From the NCBI RefSeq assembly GCF_022012445.1, contig NZ_JAKLTS010000004.1:1-64000 (forward strand): DNA of 64,000 nucleotides. Reading direction: 5' to 3'. The position numbers and the translations under genes are program-made. The stretch is from Massilia sp. TS11. GTDB lineage: Bacteria; Pseudomonadota; Gammaproteobacteria; Burkholderiales; Burkholderiaceae_D. Below are positions 36,673 through 46,789 of the stretch, piece by piece (the stretch's first letter is position 1; each line of letters opens with the position of its first letter). The notes beneath the pieces were generated by a model. It was not told the origin of the DNA and searched no databases. It saw only the letters and a list, made by a program, of their open reading frames with translations.

Positions 36673-39600
36673 CTAGTCCTCCTGCGCGCGGTTGAGACCC
36701 GCGATGAAGGCGGCCAGCGCGGTATGCGCGTGCTGCCCGCCATCGGCCGGGCCGCAGCGGGCGGCAAGCCAGGCGCCGTGCAGTTGGTCGAAGGTCTGCA
36801 TGCTTGTCTGGTCGAGCCAGTGCAGATCGAGCTGCAGATGAGCCGGGAAGTTCTCGGCCGCGACCTGCCAGGCAAACGCGCGAAACGCCGGGTCCTGAAA
36901 GCGCAGGGGCCAGTCCGGAAGCACCAGGCTGACCCGGTGGCGGTAGAAATGTGCGGCCTGATCCTCGCCGCGCCCCGTCTTCAGGTGCAGGTGCTCGATC
37001 GCGTGCAGGCGTTCGCCCGCGTAGGTGTGCTGGAGCGGATAAGCGCGGAAGAAGTCCTGTGCCGCCGCCTGCGCGCGTTCGGCCGCGGCCTGGTCGGGCG
37101 CCACATGCACTGTGCTGGGTGTGGCCGCGCCGGGCCAGCAGAACTGCAGCGCGTGGCCCCCATCCTGCGCCACGATGCGGTAATTGGCGGCTTCGGTCCC
37201 GTGCACGAGCAGTGCGCGCAGCACGGCCGGCTGGTCGGCCGTGAACTGCAGCCCGGCCGGCGGCGCCGCCGGCGCACTGCCATTGGCGGGATCGTGGTAG
37301 TGGTATGGAAGCGGCTGCGCCTCCTGCGTTGGAATGCCAAGCAGCAGGCAGATGCGCGACACGGGTCCCGACTGCACTGAGGACTGCTCGCCGCGGCTGC
37401 GCGCTCCGCCCAGCCAGTCGCCCAGTTCCACGTGCCGGGCCGAGGCCTCCGGCTCCTTGAATGGCGTCGCATAACGGGTCAGGAAAGTCTGCTTCCACTG
37501 CACCAGATCGCGCCCGATGGCGCGCTTGTCGTCGCCGGGACGGGGATCGAGGCGCACCAGGGCCAGGTCATCGAAACGCTCGCAGAACTGGGCCAGCAGG
37601 TGGTCCAGCACGCGGTTGCGGCGCAGCTCAAACGGGTCGTAGTCACGCACGGCGCGCGCCCAGCCCAGCGCGTAGTGGCGGATCCGCTCCGCATCCTCGC
37701 CCGCATCGGCCGCGCCACCGCCAGCCCCGTCGTCCGGCAGACGCTGGATCTGGCGCGCCTGCGCCGCTGTATCGCAGCACAGGCCCTGGATCAGCGCGCA
37801 CAGGGCAGGAATCTGCTGCTCCGCTTCGGCCGCACTGGCAAAGTCCTGCGCACCGTCGGCAAACGGACGGCCATCGAGATCGGCCAACACCAGGCGCCAG
37901 CGCCGGCCCGGCAGCGCCTGCGCCCGGTAGCAGGCCCTGCGCGCGCCATAGCGCAGCAGCAGCACCACCCAGCGTTCCTGTCCGGCTGCCGTCAGCTCGC
38001 GCCCGGACAGCAGCAGCTGGCCCTGGGTATCGAGCAGGCGCACTTCGCGGTGGCCGCGCTCGGCCACGTCGAGCGCCTGGTCGGCTGCGTCCGGCGCCTG
38101 CTGCAGGCGCGCGACCAGCGCCGCCAGCGCCTGCACTCGCTCACCCGCTTCGGCCGCACTGGCATGGCGTCCGCCACCGAAAGCCAGCGGCTGTCCATGT
38201 TCGTCCTCCAGCCACAGGTGATGCTGCTGGCCGGGCAATTGGCGTACCTGATAATGGGCCGGATCGGCCCCGCGCGCCAGCATCTGGCGCCCTGCCGCTG
38301 CGGCCTCGGCGCGGGTGCCGTACTCGGAACTGCGCAGCATCGCCAGCCCGCCCTGATCGGGATCGCGCAGATGCGCCACGTAGCGCGCCGCTGCCGCCGC
38401 GGGCTGGCCGAGCGGCGCACGCGCCGGCGGCTGGGGCACGGCGCACAGGACATCGGCCATCGCTGGTGGCCCCTCAGGGCCGGCCAGCGACTGTGTGAAA
38501 TAGCTGCGGTCGAGGTGGGGATCGAGCGAGAACAGGCGGCCGGCGCGGGCCAGCTGCTGCTGGGCGTCGGCCAGCCACTGCTCGAAGAACAGCAGGTAGG
38601 CTTTGAGCTGCTTGACCATCGCCAGGCGCGCCGTCTGCTCGGCGACATCATCGGCCGACGTGGTCTGCGGCAGCGCCAGGCCGGTCTCACCGAGGCCGTA
38701 AATGGCGGGGAACTGGCGCTGCACTGAAAAGTAGCGGGCGATGTCCTGCGCCTGCCCGGCAGGCGCCGGGCCATACGGCGCCAGACCAGCTTCGCTCACC
38801 GCCAGGCCGGCGGTGGGCGCGCTGCTCGCCAGGCGCTGGTCAAGCAGCTGCTGCACGCGCGCCAGATCCACGCTGACCGGTGCTCCCTGGCAGACCAGGG
38901 TGAAGGGCAGCGCCGTCAGCGGCGCAAACAGGCTGGGCGCCAGACGCGCCACCGCGCCCGCCGGAATCGCCGCGCTGCCGTTCAGCGCCTGGCCGCCGAC
39001 CTGCGCCTGCAGGACCGGCAGCGACATCACGCCGCTCACGCCCAGCATGGCATTGGCCAGCTCGGACTGGGTCAGGCTGGTGCGCAAAGGCTGCAGCTGG
39101 CTGTCGGGCAGCAGTCCAAGCTGCAGCGGTGGCCCTTCGTAGATGGCTTCGGGCGGCAGACCGGCGGCCTGCGCCGCCTGCACACTGACGGCATGCAGGA
39201 AGGGCACCAGACAGCCCTGCAGCGCGAACAACAGGTCTGCCGCCAGCGCGTCGGCGTCCGCTTCGGGCGTGACCTCAACGGTCGCGTTGACGGCCACCTG
39301 ACACAGGGCGAGCAGCGTGGGCGTGCCGCTCAGGTCCTCGCCCATATTCCGCTGCTCGGCATAACACTGGCGCGACTTGGAGATCAGCGCGCTGCAATCC
39401 TGGCTGGGATCGATGGCCTCGATCGCCAGCGTGTACTGCCCGTCCTGCGGCAGCACCCACAGATTGCGGAAGTTCGGCCACGACTCGCTGAGCGCGCGGT
39501 CGATGATCAGCTTGCGGTAGTCGGTGGCCGTCAGGGCATTGCAGGTGAGGATGCGCGGTCCCGGGAACAAGGTGCTGTAGCGGGCGCGCTCGGTCGGCGC

Positions 39601-39837
39601 CTGCTCGGCCAGGACATCGGCCACCGGGAAGTCGCAGCGGTAGCCCAGGTCGGTCAGCGCATAGCACAGGTTCTCCAGCACGGTGCGCCCCGGATCGTGT
39701 TCGTTGTAGTCGGTCCAGCTGGCGCCGGCCAGGGCCTGGACCGCGTCGATCCCCTGCTGCAGCAGCTGGGCGTAATCCATGCTGGGCAGCGGCGGCGGCG
39801 CGCGCACGATCTGCTGGTCGTCGCTGAGCAGACTCAT
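36673..39837 (-). CDS. eCIS baseplate protein (Afp12/Pvc12-like)
   Basis: A 1054-aa baseplate wedge protein. The N-terminus has the typical DYNEHDPGRTVLENLCYALT segment with TDLGYRCDF. The rest has multiple mixed domains, including GRTERA/AAGRQML-type repeats around residue 500-700. The start at 39837 overlaps the stop of the upstream baseplate gene by 4 bp. It should build the baseplate with the 1201-aa protein. No enzymatic motif was seen. Confidence 0.85.
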   Translation of the reverse strand: MSLLSDDQQIVRAPPPLPSMDYAQLLQQGIDAVQALAGASWTDYNEHDPGRTVLENLCYALTDLGYRCDFPVADVLAEQAPTERARYSTLFPGPRILTCNALTATDYRKLIIDRALSESWPNFRNLWVLPQDGQYTLAIEAIDPSQDCSALISKSRQCYAEQRNMGEDLSGTPTLLALCQVAVNATVEVTPEADADALAADLLFALQGCLVPFLHAVSVQAAQAAGLPPEAIYEGPPLQLGLLPDSQLQPLRTSLTQSELANAMLGVSGVMSLPVLQAQVGGQALNGSAAIPAGAVARLAPSLFAPLTALPFTLVCQGAPVSVDLARVQQLLDQRLASSAPTAGLAVSEAGLAPYGPAPAGQAQDIARYFSVQRQFPAIYGLGETGLALPQTTSADDVAEQTARLAMVKQLKAYLLFFEQWLADAQQQLARAGRLFSLDPHLDRSYFTQSLAGPEGPPAMADVLCAVPQPPARAPLGQPAAAAARYVAHLRDPDQGGLAMLRSSEYGTRAEAAAAGRQMLARGADPAHYQVRQLPGQQHHLWLEDEHGQPLAFGGGRHASAAEAGERVQALAALVARLQQAPDAADQALDVAERGHREVRLLDTQGQLLLSGRELTAAGQERWVVLLLRYGARRACYRAQALPGRRWRLVLADLDGRPFADGAQDFASAAEAEQQIPALCALIQGLCCDTAAQARQIQRLPDDGAGGGAADAGEDAERIRHYALGWARAVRDYDPFELRRNRVLDHLLAQFCERFDDLALVRLDPRPGDDKRAIGRDLVQWKQTFLTRYATPFKEPEASARHVELGDWLGGARSRGEQSSVQSGPVSRICLLLGIPTQEAQPLPYHYHDPANGSAPAAPPAGLQFTADQPAVLRALLVHGTEAANYRIVAQDGGHALQFCWPGAATPSTVHVAPDQAAAERAQAAAQDFFRAYPLQHTYAGERLHAIEHLHLKTGRGEDQAAHFYRHRVSLVLPDWPLRFQDPAFRAFAWQVAAENFPAHLQLDLHWLDQTSMQTFDQLHGAWLAARCGPADGGQHAHTALAAFIAGLNRAQED

Positions 39838-42800
39838 GCTGCCTCCGCCATCGGATAGGGAATCGTCAGCGCATAAACCGGCGCAGCCGCCGTCGCCTGT
39901 GCCTGGGCCGGTGCCGCGTCGGGTGCGAGCGGCGCGGCCTGGAGCTGGCCGATCCGATGCTGGGCCGCCGGCACCAGCACCGACCATGGCGCCCGCGAGC
40001 GCGCCACTTCGCCTTCCTTGAGCAGCAGCGGATCACCAGCCGCCGCATCTTGCATGAAGGACTGCGCGACCGTCACCGGGCCCGCCTGCGCCACGTAGGC
40101 CTGGGCCCGCACCAGCGCCGCCACCCGGTCCACCGCCACCAGACCGCAGCCGATGTCGAGGCGCGCCGGATAGGGCGGCTGCGGCGCCAGGAAGCTGCAA
40201 AGCGTCGCATTCAGCTGGAGCGTGCAGGCCGCCGCATCGGCGCCCGCCACAAAGCGCACATCGACCTGCACGCACAGGCTTTCATAGGCGAGATTGCGCA
40301 CGCAGACCGTATCGATGGCGGCGCTGCAGGAGCGCAGCAGCATCGCCGCGATGGCGGCCAGATCGGCCCGTTCGACCGCCGGCGCAGACTGCGGACTGGC
40401 GCTGCCATCCGGCGCCACGGCCACCATCACCTGGCCGGCCGGCACCTGGTAGGCCGCAGCAAAGGCAGCGCTGTTATTGGCGCCGATGCACTTGACCTGC
40501 CACAGGGCGCCGATCTGGTCCAACACCAGCTGCTCGTAGTCGCGCAGCTGGCTGGCGCGCTGTTTGTGGCGCAGCCGTTCGCTGACACGCGCCCGGTAAC
40601 CGTCGACGGTCTCGGCGGCCGCCCCGCCCTGCCCCGGATAGGGCTGACTGACGGATTTGATCGCCGGCTGCGGCGTCAGCGGCGCCGTGATGCTGGCTGC
40701 CAGCAGCGGATGCGGCACGCCGCTCGCGCCGTCGTCCAGCTGCCGCGCGACGAACAGCGCCTGCGGCAGAATGGCCACGGTGTTCGGATAGGCCGCGGGC
40801 GCACGCGCAACGCTGGCCGCCAGCCAGAACAAGCCGCCCGGCATGGCCGTATTGGCCGTATCGGGCAGCGCCGGCAAACGCAGGCTGACCAGGCCCGAGG
40901 CGCCGAAGTCGCAGGTCTGCGAGCTCACGCTGTCGGGCGGCAGATCCTCCCAGACGTTGCCGGCCAGCCAGCGCCAGGCCACGGCCTGCTGGGCCGCCTG
41001 GTCGCGCGTCAGCGTGACAGCGGCCGTCGCAGACTCGCGCAAGGAGACATACAGGTTCAGGGTCTGCGCACCGGCGGCGCCGGCAATGCCCAGATAGAGA
41101 TGGCCGTCCTCGCTCTCGGACGGGAACAGCGCCGGCGCCGCCTGGGTATTGAGCACATGGCCGAACGGGGTAAGCTGGCAAAGCTGGGCTGGCTGGCCCG
41201 GCGCGGCCACCAGCGTCAAGCTGTCGCTGGCCGTGTAATCGAGCGTGAGCGCCTTCACCATCGGAATGAAAGGTGGATTGGGCAGGGCCACGCCGGCCGG
41301 GGTGCCGCCCTTGCCAAACAATCCCTTGAGCCAGTTCCAGGCTTTGCTGAAGATGCCCGGATCATCGAACTCCTGCCTGGCGGCGGCAATCGCCTGCTGC
41401 GCAAACAGGGTCGGAAAGATCGCGCTGCCGAAACCATAGGCCGGCGCCGCCAGCTCCAGCTGCAGAGACTCGACCACCATCGGCGCGCTGCCGGCCGCCG
41501 GACTCAGATCGAGCGCATAGCTGTTGGTGCTGCTGTCAGGGCTGGCAAAAACGGGGATCGGCGTGCCGGCGGCGGGCGCGGTTGCGCCGCTGCTCAGGGG
41601 CGCCAACGGCCGCAGCGTTCCCGCGCCGCAGGCGCTGGCCGTGAACGTGAACACATCGTAGCTGAAGGCGTACGGCGTGTAGCCCGCGTAGTATTGGGTG
41701 AAGCGGTCGGCCGGCGCAGGCGTGGGCGCCGCTGCCGGTGCTGGCGCGGGTGCCGGCGCAGCCGTCACCAGCGGCAGATTCAGCCAGCTGACATGGAGCG
41801 TCGCCTGCTGCAGCGATTTGACGCCCAATTCCGGATGGCTGATCTGCAGGTACTGGCCGGGCAGCGGCACCGTGCCGAACATCGGGAACGGCTGCGCCGC
41901 CGCGATCGGTCCGGCGCCATTGGCCAAGCCAAGGCTGCGCAGGCCCGTCACCGTCACCGTGATCTGCACCGCCTGCAGCTGCGCGGGCGCGAGGAAGGAG
42001 TAGGCGTACAGCGGCGCCTGCGGATCGAGGCACAGGCGCAGCATCGGCCATGGACTGTTCAGGCCAGGCAGCAGAGCCGGATGGGCGACCACGGCTGCCT
42101 CGTTCGGCGCCAGCGTGAACTGCAGCAGCCATTGGTCGGCCACAGCGGTCGTGGCCAGCGTGAATCCGGCCGCCGGTGCGAACCAGCCCTTGCTTCCGCT
42201 CAGCGCCAGGGTGAAGGCGGCGCCCAAGGGCAAAGGATGCGCGGCGTCCGTCGCACCGGCCTGCTGGTAGGCCTGGGCCAGGGCATCGGCGCCCGGCGCC
42301 AGCGTCATCAGAACCTGCACGGTGCGGGTGCCCTCGCTCAGCATCAGGGCCGGTGCGCTCAGCACACTGCCCAGGATGGCCGCCGGTGCGGCCGGATTGC
42401 CGAAACTGGGCCAGCCCAGGCTCGGATCGGCCAGCGGTGCGCCCAGGCCGTCGGCCGAATCGGCGTACGGCGCGGCGCACACCGCGCTCACCCGTCCCTG
42501 GGAATCGCGCATCAGACACAGCGAGGCCAGCTGGCCGATACTGGCCTGATTGATGTCGGCCGCATGCGTGCTGGCGTAGACGATCGTCTTGCCATTCGCA
42601 TCCTGGCCGGCCTTGAACGGCGTGCCCGCCGCCAGCCTCAGGCCAGCGCAGGTGGGCGCCAGGGACAGCACGATCAGCGCCCGATCGGGCTGCGCCGGAC
42701 GCTGGGCGATGCCGAGCATCTCGCGGTAGTAGTAGTCGAGATAGCGCGCGGTGAAGCGATTCAGATCGTGGCGCGCCACTTCCAGCACACGCAGGAAAGC

Positions 42801-43439
42801 CAGCAGCAGGCCGGTGTGGGGAGGATGGGTGTCCTGCGTCAGGCTGTGTTCGAGCGCGCGCCGCGCCGCCGCCGCCAGATGGCGCCCGGACGCGCCGAAT
42901 TGGGCCAGCGCCTGCTGCGCGCTGGGGGCCTGCTGCGGGACCGGGCTTGCCGGATCCGGATGCCAGACTTCCGCTAGCGCGCCCAGCTCCCAGCCCGTGG
43001 CCAGCTGGCCGGCGCCGCGCAGCGCCTGCAGCAGCGGCCCCAGGTGCTGACGGATCTGGTTCTGCAAGGTGGTGAACACGGCATTCGGCGCGCGCGTCAG
43101 CGCCCGCCCATTGTCGGTGTCGAGTTCACGATACCAGTTGTCGAGGCGCTCGACAAAGGCGCGCAGCGGGTCCGGGCCGGATGGCCGTTCCCCCGCTTCG
43201 AGCGCGATCTCGGCCATCAGAAAACAGGGATCGCTGGCGAGAAAAGGCGACCAGTCGCCATGCGCCTTGCCATCGAGTTCGATAAACGCCAGCAGGCGCG
43301 CGAAGCGGCGCGCCAGCGCCATCCGCTCGACCATGCCACGCTCGTCGAGGCGCACGCTCTCGGGCACCAGCGCCGGATGCAGCCGCTCGCGGCGGGTCAG
43401 CCCCCAGCCGCCGGCCGGCTTAGCCGATAGGGCGCACAT
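39834..43439 (-). CDS. eCIS baseplate protein, J-like (Afp11/Pvc11-like)
   Basis: A 1201-aa protein. Its N-terminus has FIELDGKAHGDWSPFLASDP, common in large eCIS baseplate proteins. The C-terminal about 250 residues resemble phage baseplate J/gp6 (DGYRARVSERLRHKQRA, then DYEQLVL, then VAVAPDG). The middle is beta-rich with Pro/Ala linkers. It forms the baseplate ring with the 1054-aa protein. The start at 43439 overlaps the end of the gp25-like gene by 20 bp; no strong alternative start was seen. Confidence 0.85.
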   Translation of the reverse strand: MCALSAKPAGGWGLTRRERLHPALVPESVRLDERGMVERMALARRFARLLAFIELDGKAHGDWSPFLASDPCFLMAEIALEAGERPSGPDPLRAFVERLDNWYRELDTDNGRALTRAPNAVFTTLQNQIRQHLGPLLQALRGAGQLATGWELGALAEVWHPDPASPVPQQAPSAQQALAQFGASGRHLAAAARRALEHSLTQDTHPPHTGLLLAFLRVLEVARHDLNRFTARYLDYYYREMLGIAQRPAQPDRALIVLSLAPTCAGLRLAAGTPFKAGQDANGKTIVYASTHAADINQASIGQLASLCLMRDSQGRVSAVCAAPYADSADGLGAPLADPSLGWPSFGNPAAPAAILGSVLSAPALMLSEGTRTVQVLMTLAPGADALAQAYQQAGATDAAHPLPLGAAFTLALSGSKGWFAPAAGFTLATTAVADQWLLQFTLAPNEAAVVAHPALLPGLNSPWPMLRLCLDPQAPLYAYSFLAPAQLQAVQITVTVTGLRSLGLANGAGPIAAAQPFPMFGTVPLPGQYLQISHPELGVKSLQQATLHVSWLNLPLVTAAPAPAPAPAAAPTPAPADRFTQYYAGYTPYAFSYDVFTFTASACGAGTLRPLAPLSSGATAPAAGTPIPVFASPDSSTNSYALDLSPAAGSAPMVVESLQLELAAPAYGFGSAIFPTLFAQQAIAAARQEFDDPGIFSKAWNWLKGLFGKGGTPAGVALPNPPFIPMVKALTLDYTASDSLTLVAAPGQPAQLCQLTPFGHVLNTQAAPALFPSESEDGHLYLGIAGAAGAQTLNLYVSLRESATAAVTLTRDQAAQQAVAWRWLAGNVWEDLPPDSVSSQTCDFGASGLVSLRLPALPDTANTAMPGGLFWLAASVARAPAAYPNTVAILPQALFVARQLDDGASGVPHPLLAASITAPLTPQPAIKSVSQPYPGQGGAAAETVDGYRARVSERLRHKQRASQLRDYEQLVLDQIGALWQVKCIGANNSAAFAAAYQVPAGQVMVAVAPDGSASPQSAPAVERADLAAIAAMLLRSCSAAIDTVCVRNLAYESLCVQVDVRFVAGADAAACTLQLNATLCSFLAPQPPYPARLDIGCGLVAVDRVAALVRAQAYVAQAGPVTVAQSFMQDAAAGDPLLLKEGEVARSRAPWSVLVPAAQHRIGQLQAAPLAPDAAPAQAQATAAAPVYALTIPYPMAEAA

Positions 43440-43854
43440 TCGTGCCCTCCCCTTGCAGATAGAAGGGATACACCATGTTCGAGCGCGTGTTGGTCTGCAA
43501 GATGGTGTAGGTCAGGCCGATCTCCAGCAGGCCGTCGATCAGGGCCGAGGCGACGATCACGATATCGTCGACGGCGATGCGCGGCTCCCAGTTGAGGATG
43601 GCCTGGTTCAGGCGGGTCCTGATCTGCGCGAACAGGGTGCTGCTGGCCGCATCGAACACGAACTGCCCCAGGTCGGCGCCATATTCGGGCAGCATGACCC
43701 GCTCCTGGAGCATGGTGGTGAACAGGATCTGCAGGCTTTGCTGGATATCGGTATCGTCGCTCACCATGCGCACGCAGCCGCTGGCCCGGTCGAAGCTGGG
43801 CGGGAAGCTCCAGCCGCGGCCGAGAAAGTCGCCGGACGTCGCGCTGCGCGCCAT
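43420..43854 (-). CDS. eCIS gp25-like baseplate protein (Afp9/Pvc9-like)
   Basis: A 144-aa protein of the GPW/gp25 family. It shows GRGWSFPPSFDR at the N-terminus, then QSLQILFTTMLQERVMLPEY and LNQAILNWEPRI. This conserved domain joins sheath and baseplate in contractile tails. It follows the PAAR gene directly (stop and start adjacent) and is second of the four baseplate/spike genes in order. Confidence 0.93.
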   Translation of the reverse strand: MARSATSGDFLGRGWSFPPSFDRASGCVRMVSDDTDIQQSLQILFTTMLQERVMLPEYGADLGQFVFDAASSTLFAQIRTRLNQAILNWEPRIAVDDIVIVASALIDGLLEIGLTYTILQTNTRSNMVYPFYLQGEGTNVRPIG

Positions 43855-44145
43855 TTAGCCCCCGATGATCACGGTAAAACAGCCGAGCAGGATCTTGCCG
43901 CCGTGCGCGGTCGTGTCGCCCATGCGCGCGGCCGGCTTCCCGCCGATCATGACGGTGCTCGATCCCTGCACGATCGTGTCCGGCGGGCCAACACAGACGA
44001 GGCTGTCGCCGAGCACGGCGGCCGGCAGCTTCCCGATCAACACCGTCGGTACGCAGGGGCCGATGGTCGGCCCGCCCACATGGGGCACGGGCCCGCTGGC
44101 CATCGGGCATTCGTGGAAATCGGTCAGGCGCGCGGCAAAGGGCAT
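43855..44145 (-). CDS. eCIS PAAR spike-tip protein (Afp10/Pvc10-like)
   Basis: A 96-aa PAAR-repeat protein that caps the spike. It shows glycine-rich repeats with Cys/His metal-ligand candidates: FHECPMASG, VPHVGGPTIGPC, GGKPAARMGD and HGGKILLGC. The short single-domain form lacks any C-terminal effector, so it is structural. It lies between the spike gene and the gp25-like gene, reversing the Afp9/Afp10 order known from Serratia. Confidence 0.93.
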   Translation of the reverse strand: MPFAARLTDFHECPMASGPVPHVGGPTIGPCVPTVLIGKLPAAVLGDSLVCVGPPDTIVQGSSTVMIGGKPAARMGDTTAHGGKILLGCFTVIIGG

Positions 44146-44152
44146 GGGAACC

Positions 44153-45946
44153 TCAATTGATCATGACCAGCGAGCCCTGCACGGCCGTCTCGCCGCTGGA
44201 CGCGAGCTTGGCGCTGGCGTCGCCCTGCAGCGACAGGCTGGCACTGGCGCTGGCGCTCAGCATGGCGGCCTTGGCGCTCATCTGATTGGTGGCGGAGATC
44301 GCCACATTGGTGTCGGCCGTCATGCTGATCTCGGTCTTGGCGCTCATCGAGATCGCCGCACAGCTGTCGAGGCTGATGCCGGACGAGGACATCTTGATCG
44401 TGTTCTGGTTCGAATCGCTCAGGGTGATCGTGTTGTCCTGATCGCTCATCGTCATCACCTGCCCGCCCGGCGTGCGCACCACGATGACCTTGTTGACGTC
44501 GTCGAAAGTGATCTTCAGCTGGTTCTTGGTCACGATCGCCTTGTTGGTGTTCTGGGCGTCTGCGGCAAACGGCGGCGTATGGGCCTGGGCGTTGTACAGG
44601 CTGCCCAGCACAATCGGAAAGCGCGGATCGTCGTTCAAGAAACCGAGCACCACCTCATCGCCCACTTCGGGCACGAAAAAGATCCCGGCCTTGCTGGTGG
44701 CATAGGTGCTGGCCAGGCGTGCCCAGATGAAGTCGCCATTCTGGGCAATCACCGGCACCGCGACCTGGACCCGCGTTTCGCCGTCCGGGTCCTGGTCGAT
44801 CTGCTTGACCACGCCCGTGACCAGCCCGGCCACGCCCGGCAGCAGGCCCGAGGCCGGCGCCGCTTCCACCGCTTCGGCCTCCTCCACGAACCAGCGCGGC
44901 GACAGGCCCATGCCGACTTCGGTACGCCAGTTGCCGCCCTCGATGCTGTGCTGGACGCTGGCGATGAAGGCATTGCCATTGAAGCGGTCGCCGCAGCCGG
45001 CGATCTCGATCAGGCCGCCTGGCTTGGGCGTCGCATTGCCGCGGAAGGACACTTTGCCGCGGATGCGCGCGAGCCGCGACTTGAGCAATTGGGCATTGGC
45101 CCAGCTGGTCAATTCCGGCGCCGGCTCCGGCACCGTGCTTTGCAGATTCACACCCGCCAGGCCGAGCGCCTTGGCCAGGTCCTGCCCGCTCAGATTGCCC
45201 TGCTCGTTGACACTCGGTTCGCTGGCGTTGACGCTGGCCAGCGCCTGGTTGGCGTAATCCCAGGCGCTGCAGCTCACTGACGGCAATTGCAGGCTGGCGT
45301 CGATCTCGGCATTGATTTCGTAGAGCGCATCGCCATAGCTGATCACCAGACCCGGCGTACCGTCCACCACCGGCGCCTGCACGGTCACGCTGCCGTCGTC
45401 CACCAGCACGATCTGGCCATTGACTTCGGCCCGCGCCACCAGGAAATCCCAGTCGGTGGCGTAGTAGCGCACGATCTCGTCGTGGGTGGCGGTGGTGGCG
45501 CTGACCTTGGGCGTCAGGCCGGCGCCGCTGATGATCTGGCTGAAGGCCTCGCTGTCGGACTTGCCGACATAGCCGCTCTTGCGCCCGATCGTGAGTTTGA
45601 TCGCCTGATCGAAACAGGTCAGCACCAGATAGGACCTGCCGTCGGCCTTGACCTGGATCGCGTGGCGCACAATCACGCCGCTGAAGATGGCGCTGGTCTG
45701 GCCGTGGTAGCCGGCCGCAATCGTGATGCGCACGCCCGGCACCAGGGTCTGCGAGGACGAGATCGCAAAGGATTCGTCGGACAGGCTGCCATCATAGAGT
45801 TCGATGCGCGCACTGGCGATGCGGTTCACCTGCTTGAGCACGCGCAGCCGCGCCACCTGACAGCTGTCGGGCAAAGGCTGGCCATTGGCCTGCACCGTGA
45901 AGCTGACCTCGTCGGTCTTGCCGGCAAGCGGAGAGACGGGCGCCAT
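44153..45946 (-). CDS. eCIS spike protein (VgrG-like, Afp8/Pvc8-like)
   Basis: A 597-aa fusion of gp27-like (phage late control D) and gp5-like OB and needle domains. The N-terminal half has VQANGQPLPDSCQVARL and GVRITIAAGYHG. The centre has a gp5 OB fold (FFVPEVGDEVVLGFLNDDPR). The C-terminal part has valine-rich triple-helix repeats (SAKTEISMTADTNVAISA). It is the hub of the particle and the seat for the PAAR tip. Confidence 0.93.
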   Translation of the reverse strand: MAPVSPLAGKTDEVSFTVQANGQPLPDSCQVARLRVLKQVNRIASARIELYDGSLSDESFAISSSQTLVPGVRITIAAGYHGQTSAIFSGVIVRHAIQVKADGRSYLVLTCFDQAIKLTIGRKSGYVGKSDSEAFSQIISGAGLTPKVSATTATHDEIVRYYATDWDFLVARAEVNGQIVLVDDGSVTVQAPVVDGTPGLVISYGDALYEINAEIDASLQLPSVSCSAWDYANQALASVNASEPSVNEQGNLSGQDLAKALGLAGVNLQSTVPEPAPELTSWANAQLLKSRLARIRGKVSFRGNATPKPGGLIEIAGCGDRFNGNAFIASVQHSIEGGNWRTEVGMGLSPRWFVEEAEAVEAAPASGLLPGVAGLVTGVVKQIDQDPDGETRVQVAVPVIAQNGDFIWARLASTYATSKAGIFFVPEVGDEVVLGFLNDDPRFPIVLGSLYNAQAHTPPFAADAQNTNKAIVTKNQLKITFDDVNKVIVVRTPGGQVMTMSDQDNTITLSDSNQNTIKMSSSGISLDSCAAISMSAKTEISMTADTNVAISATNQMSAKAAMLSASASASLSLQGDASAKLASSGETAVQGSLVMIN

Positions 45947-46606
45947 CTACTTCTCCAGAGGCGGAAACAGAATGGTCGTACCAGGCCTGAGCTGGCGAAA
46001 ATGGGCCAGACCGTTATAGGCCGCCACTCCCAGATAGTATTTGGTGTCGCCGTAAATCCGGGCGCACATTGCGGGCAGCGTGTCACCGGCCAGCACGGTG
46101 CGCGCGTGGGTCAGGTCCGGCGAACTTTTCTTCGCCATCTGCTCGATCTGGTTCGGCGACAGGTATTGCTCGAACTTGGCCGTCAGTTTGGCGCGGATCG
46201 GCGTACCGTCCGAGCGGAACATCTCGTAGTCGATGTCCAGGCTGGTCAGGCGGCAATAGAACTGCGCACCGCTGCCCCACACAAGTTCCAGATAATTCGG
46301 GCTGTGAATGCTGCCGTTGTAGTTGTAGGCGACGCTTTTGAAGTTTGCGATCTCGGTGGCCACGCTGCTGATGGCGGGCTGGGCGGCGCCGCTCGCATCC
46401 AGGTAGAAGGAACAGCTGAAGGTCTCCGGGTCGATCGTATAGAACTTGGTGGTCACCCCGGCCGCGTCGGTCGCATCGTTACGCGTGTACTGGGTCGCAT
46501 GCTGGTGCTGGTAGCTCTCGGGATTGAGCTGCAGGGTATAGCTGCCCAGCTTCTGGGTGAAGGCATTGTCCGCATACGCGACGACCGTCAACTTCTTGAG
46601 CGACAT
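45947..46606 (-). CDS. eCIS LysM-containing hub protein (Afp7/Pvc7-like)
   Basis: A 219-aa protein. The first about 160 residues resemble the tube-hub adaptor (YTLQLNPESYQHQHATQY then PIRAKLTAKFEQYL). The last about 50 are a LysM-like domain (VLAGDTLPAMCARIYGDTKY then PGTTILFPPLEK). In Afp7/Pvc7 this protein joins tube and spike. It is directly followed by the spike gene without spacer. Confidence 0.92.
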   Translation of the reverse strand: MSLKKLTVVAYADNAFTQKLGSYTLQLNPESYQHQHATQYTRNDATDAAGVTTKFYTIDPETFSCSFYLDASGAAQPAISSVATEIANFKSVAYNYNGSIHSPNYLELVWGSGAQFYCRLTSLDIDYEMFRSDGTPIRAKLTAKFEQYLSPNQIEQMAKKSSPDLTHARTVLAGDTLPAMCARIYGDTKYYLGVAAYNGLAHFRQLRPGTTILFPPLEK

Positions 46607-46777
46607 TTAACGCTGCTCCCTTTGCGCCAGCTCGTCCATCACGCGCGCCAGGCAGGTCTGCACCAGCTCGCGTTCGAGGCGCTTCAAGGCCTCGGCCAGA
46701 GCCAGGGCCGAGACCGTTTCGCCGGGCGGCTGGCTGACGCTGGCCCGGATCACCAGTTCACGCACTTCGAGCGCCAT
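46607..46777 (-). CDS. Small eCIS protein (DUF5908, Afp6-like)
   Basis: A 56-aa gene found by reading the gap. It starts MALEVRELVIRASV and ends DELAQREQR, matching the short DUF5908 family that sits between the tube and hub genes in eCIS loci. The first half is a beta-strand motif, the second a helix. The start at 46777 has GGAGAA upstream, 12 bp after the tube gene. Its exact role is unknown, although it is widely kept in eCIS loci. Confidence 0.88.
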   Translation of the reverse strand: MALEVRELVIRASVSQPPGETVSALALAEALKRLERELVQTCLARVMDELAQREQR

Positions 46778-46789
46778 GCGCTTCTCCTT

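Noticed and set aside
39957-42977. A 1006-aa open frame opposite the large baseplate gene
   Set aside because: High-GC shadow frame; its protein is His/Arg/Gln-rich without domains, while the minus strand encodes a recognisable J-like protein with overlapping neighbours.
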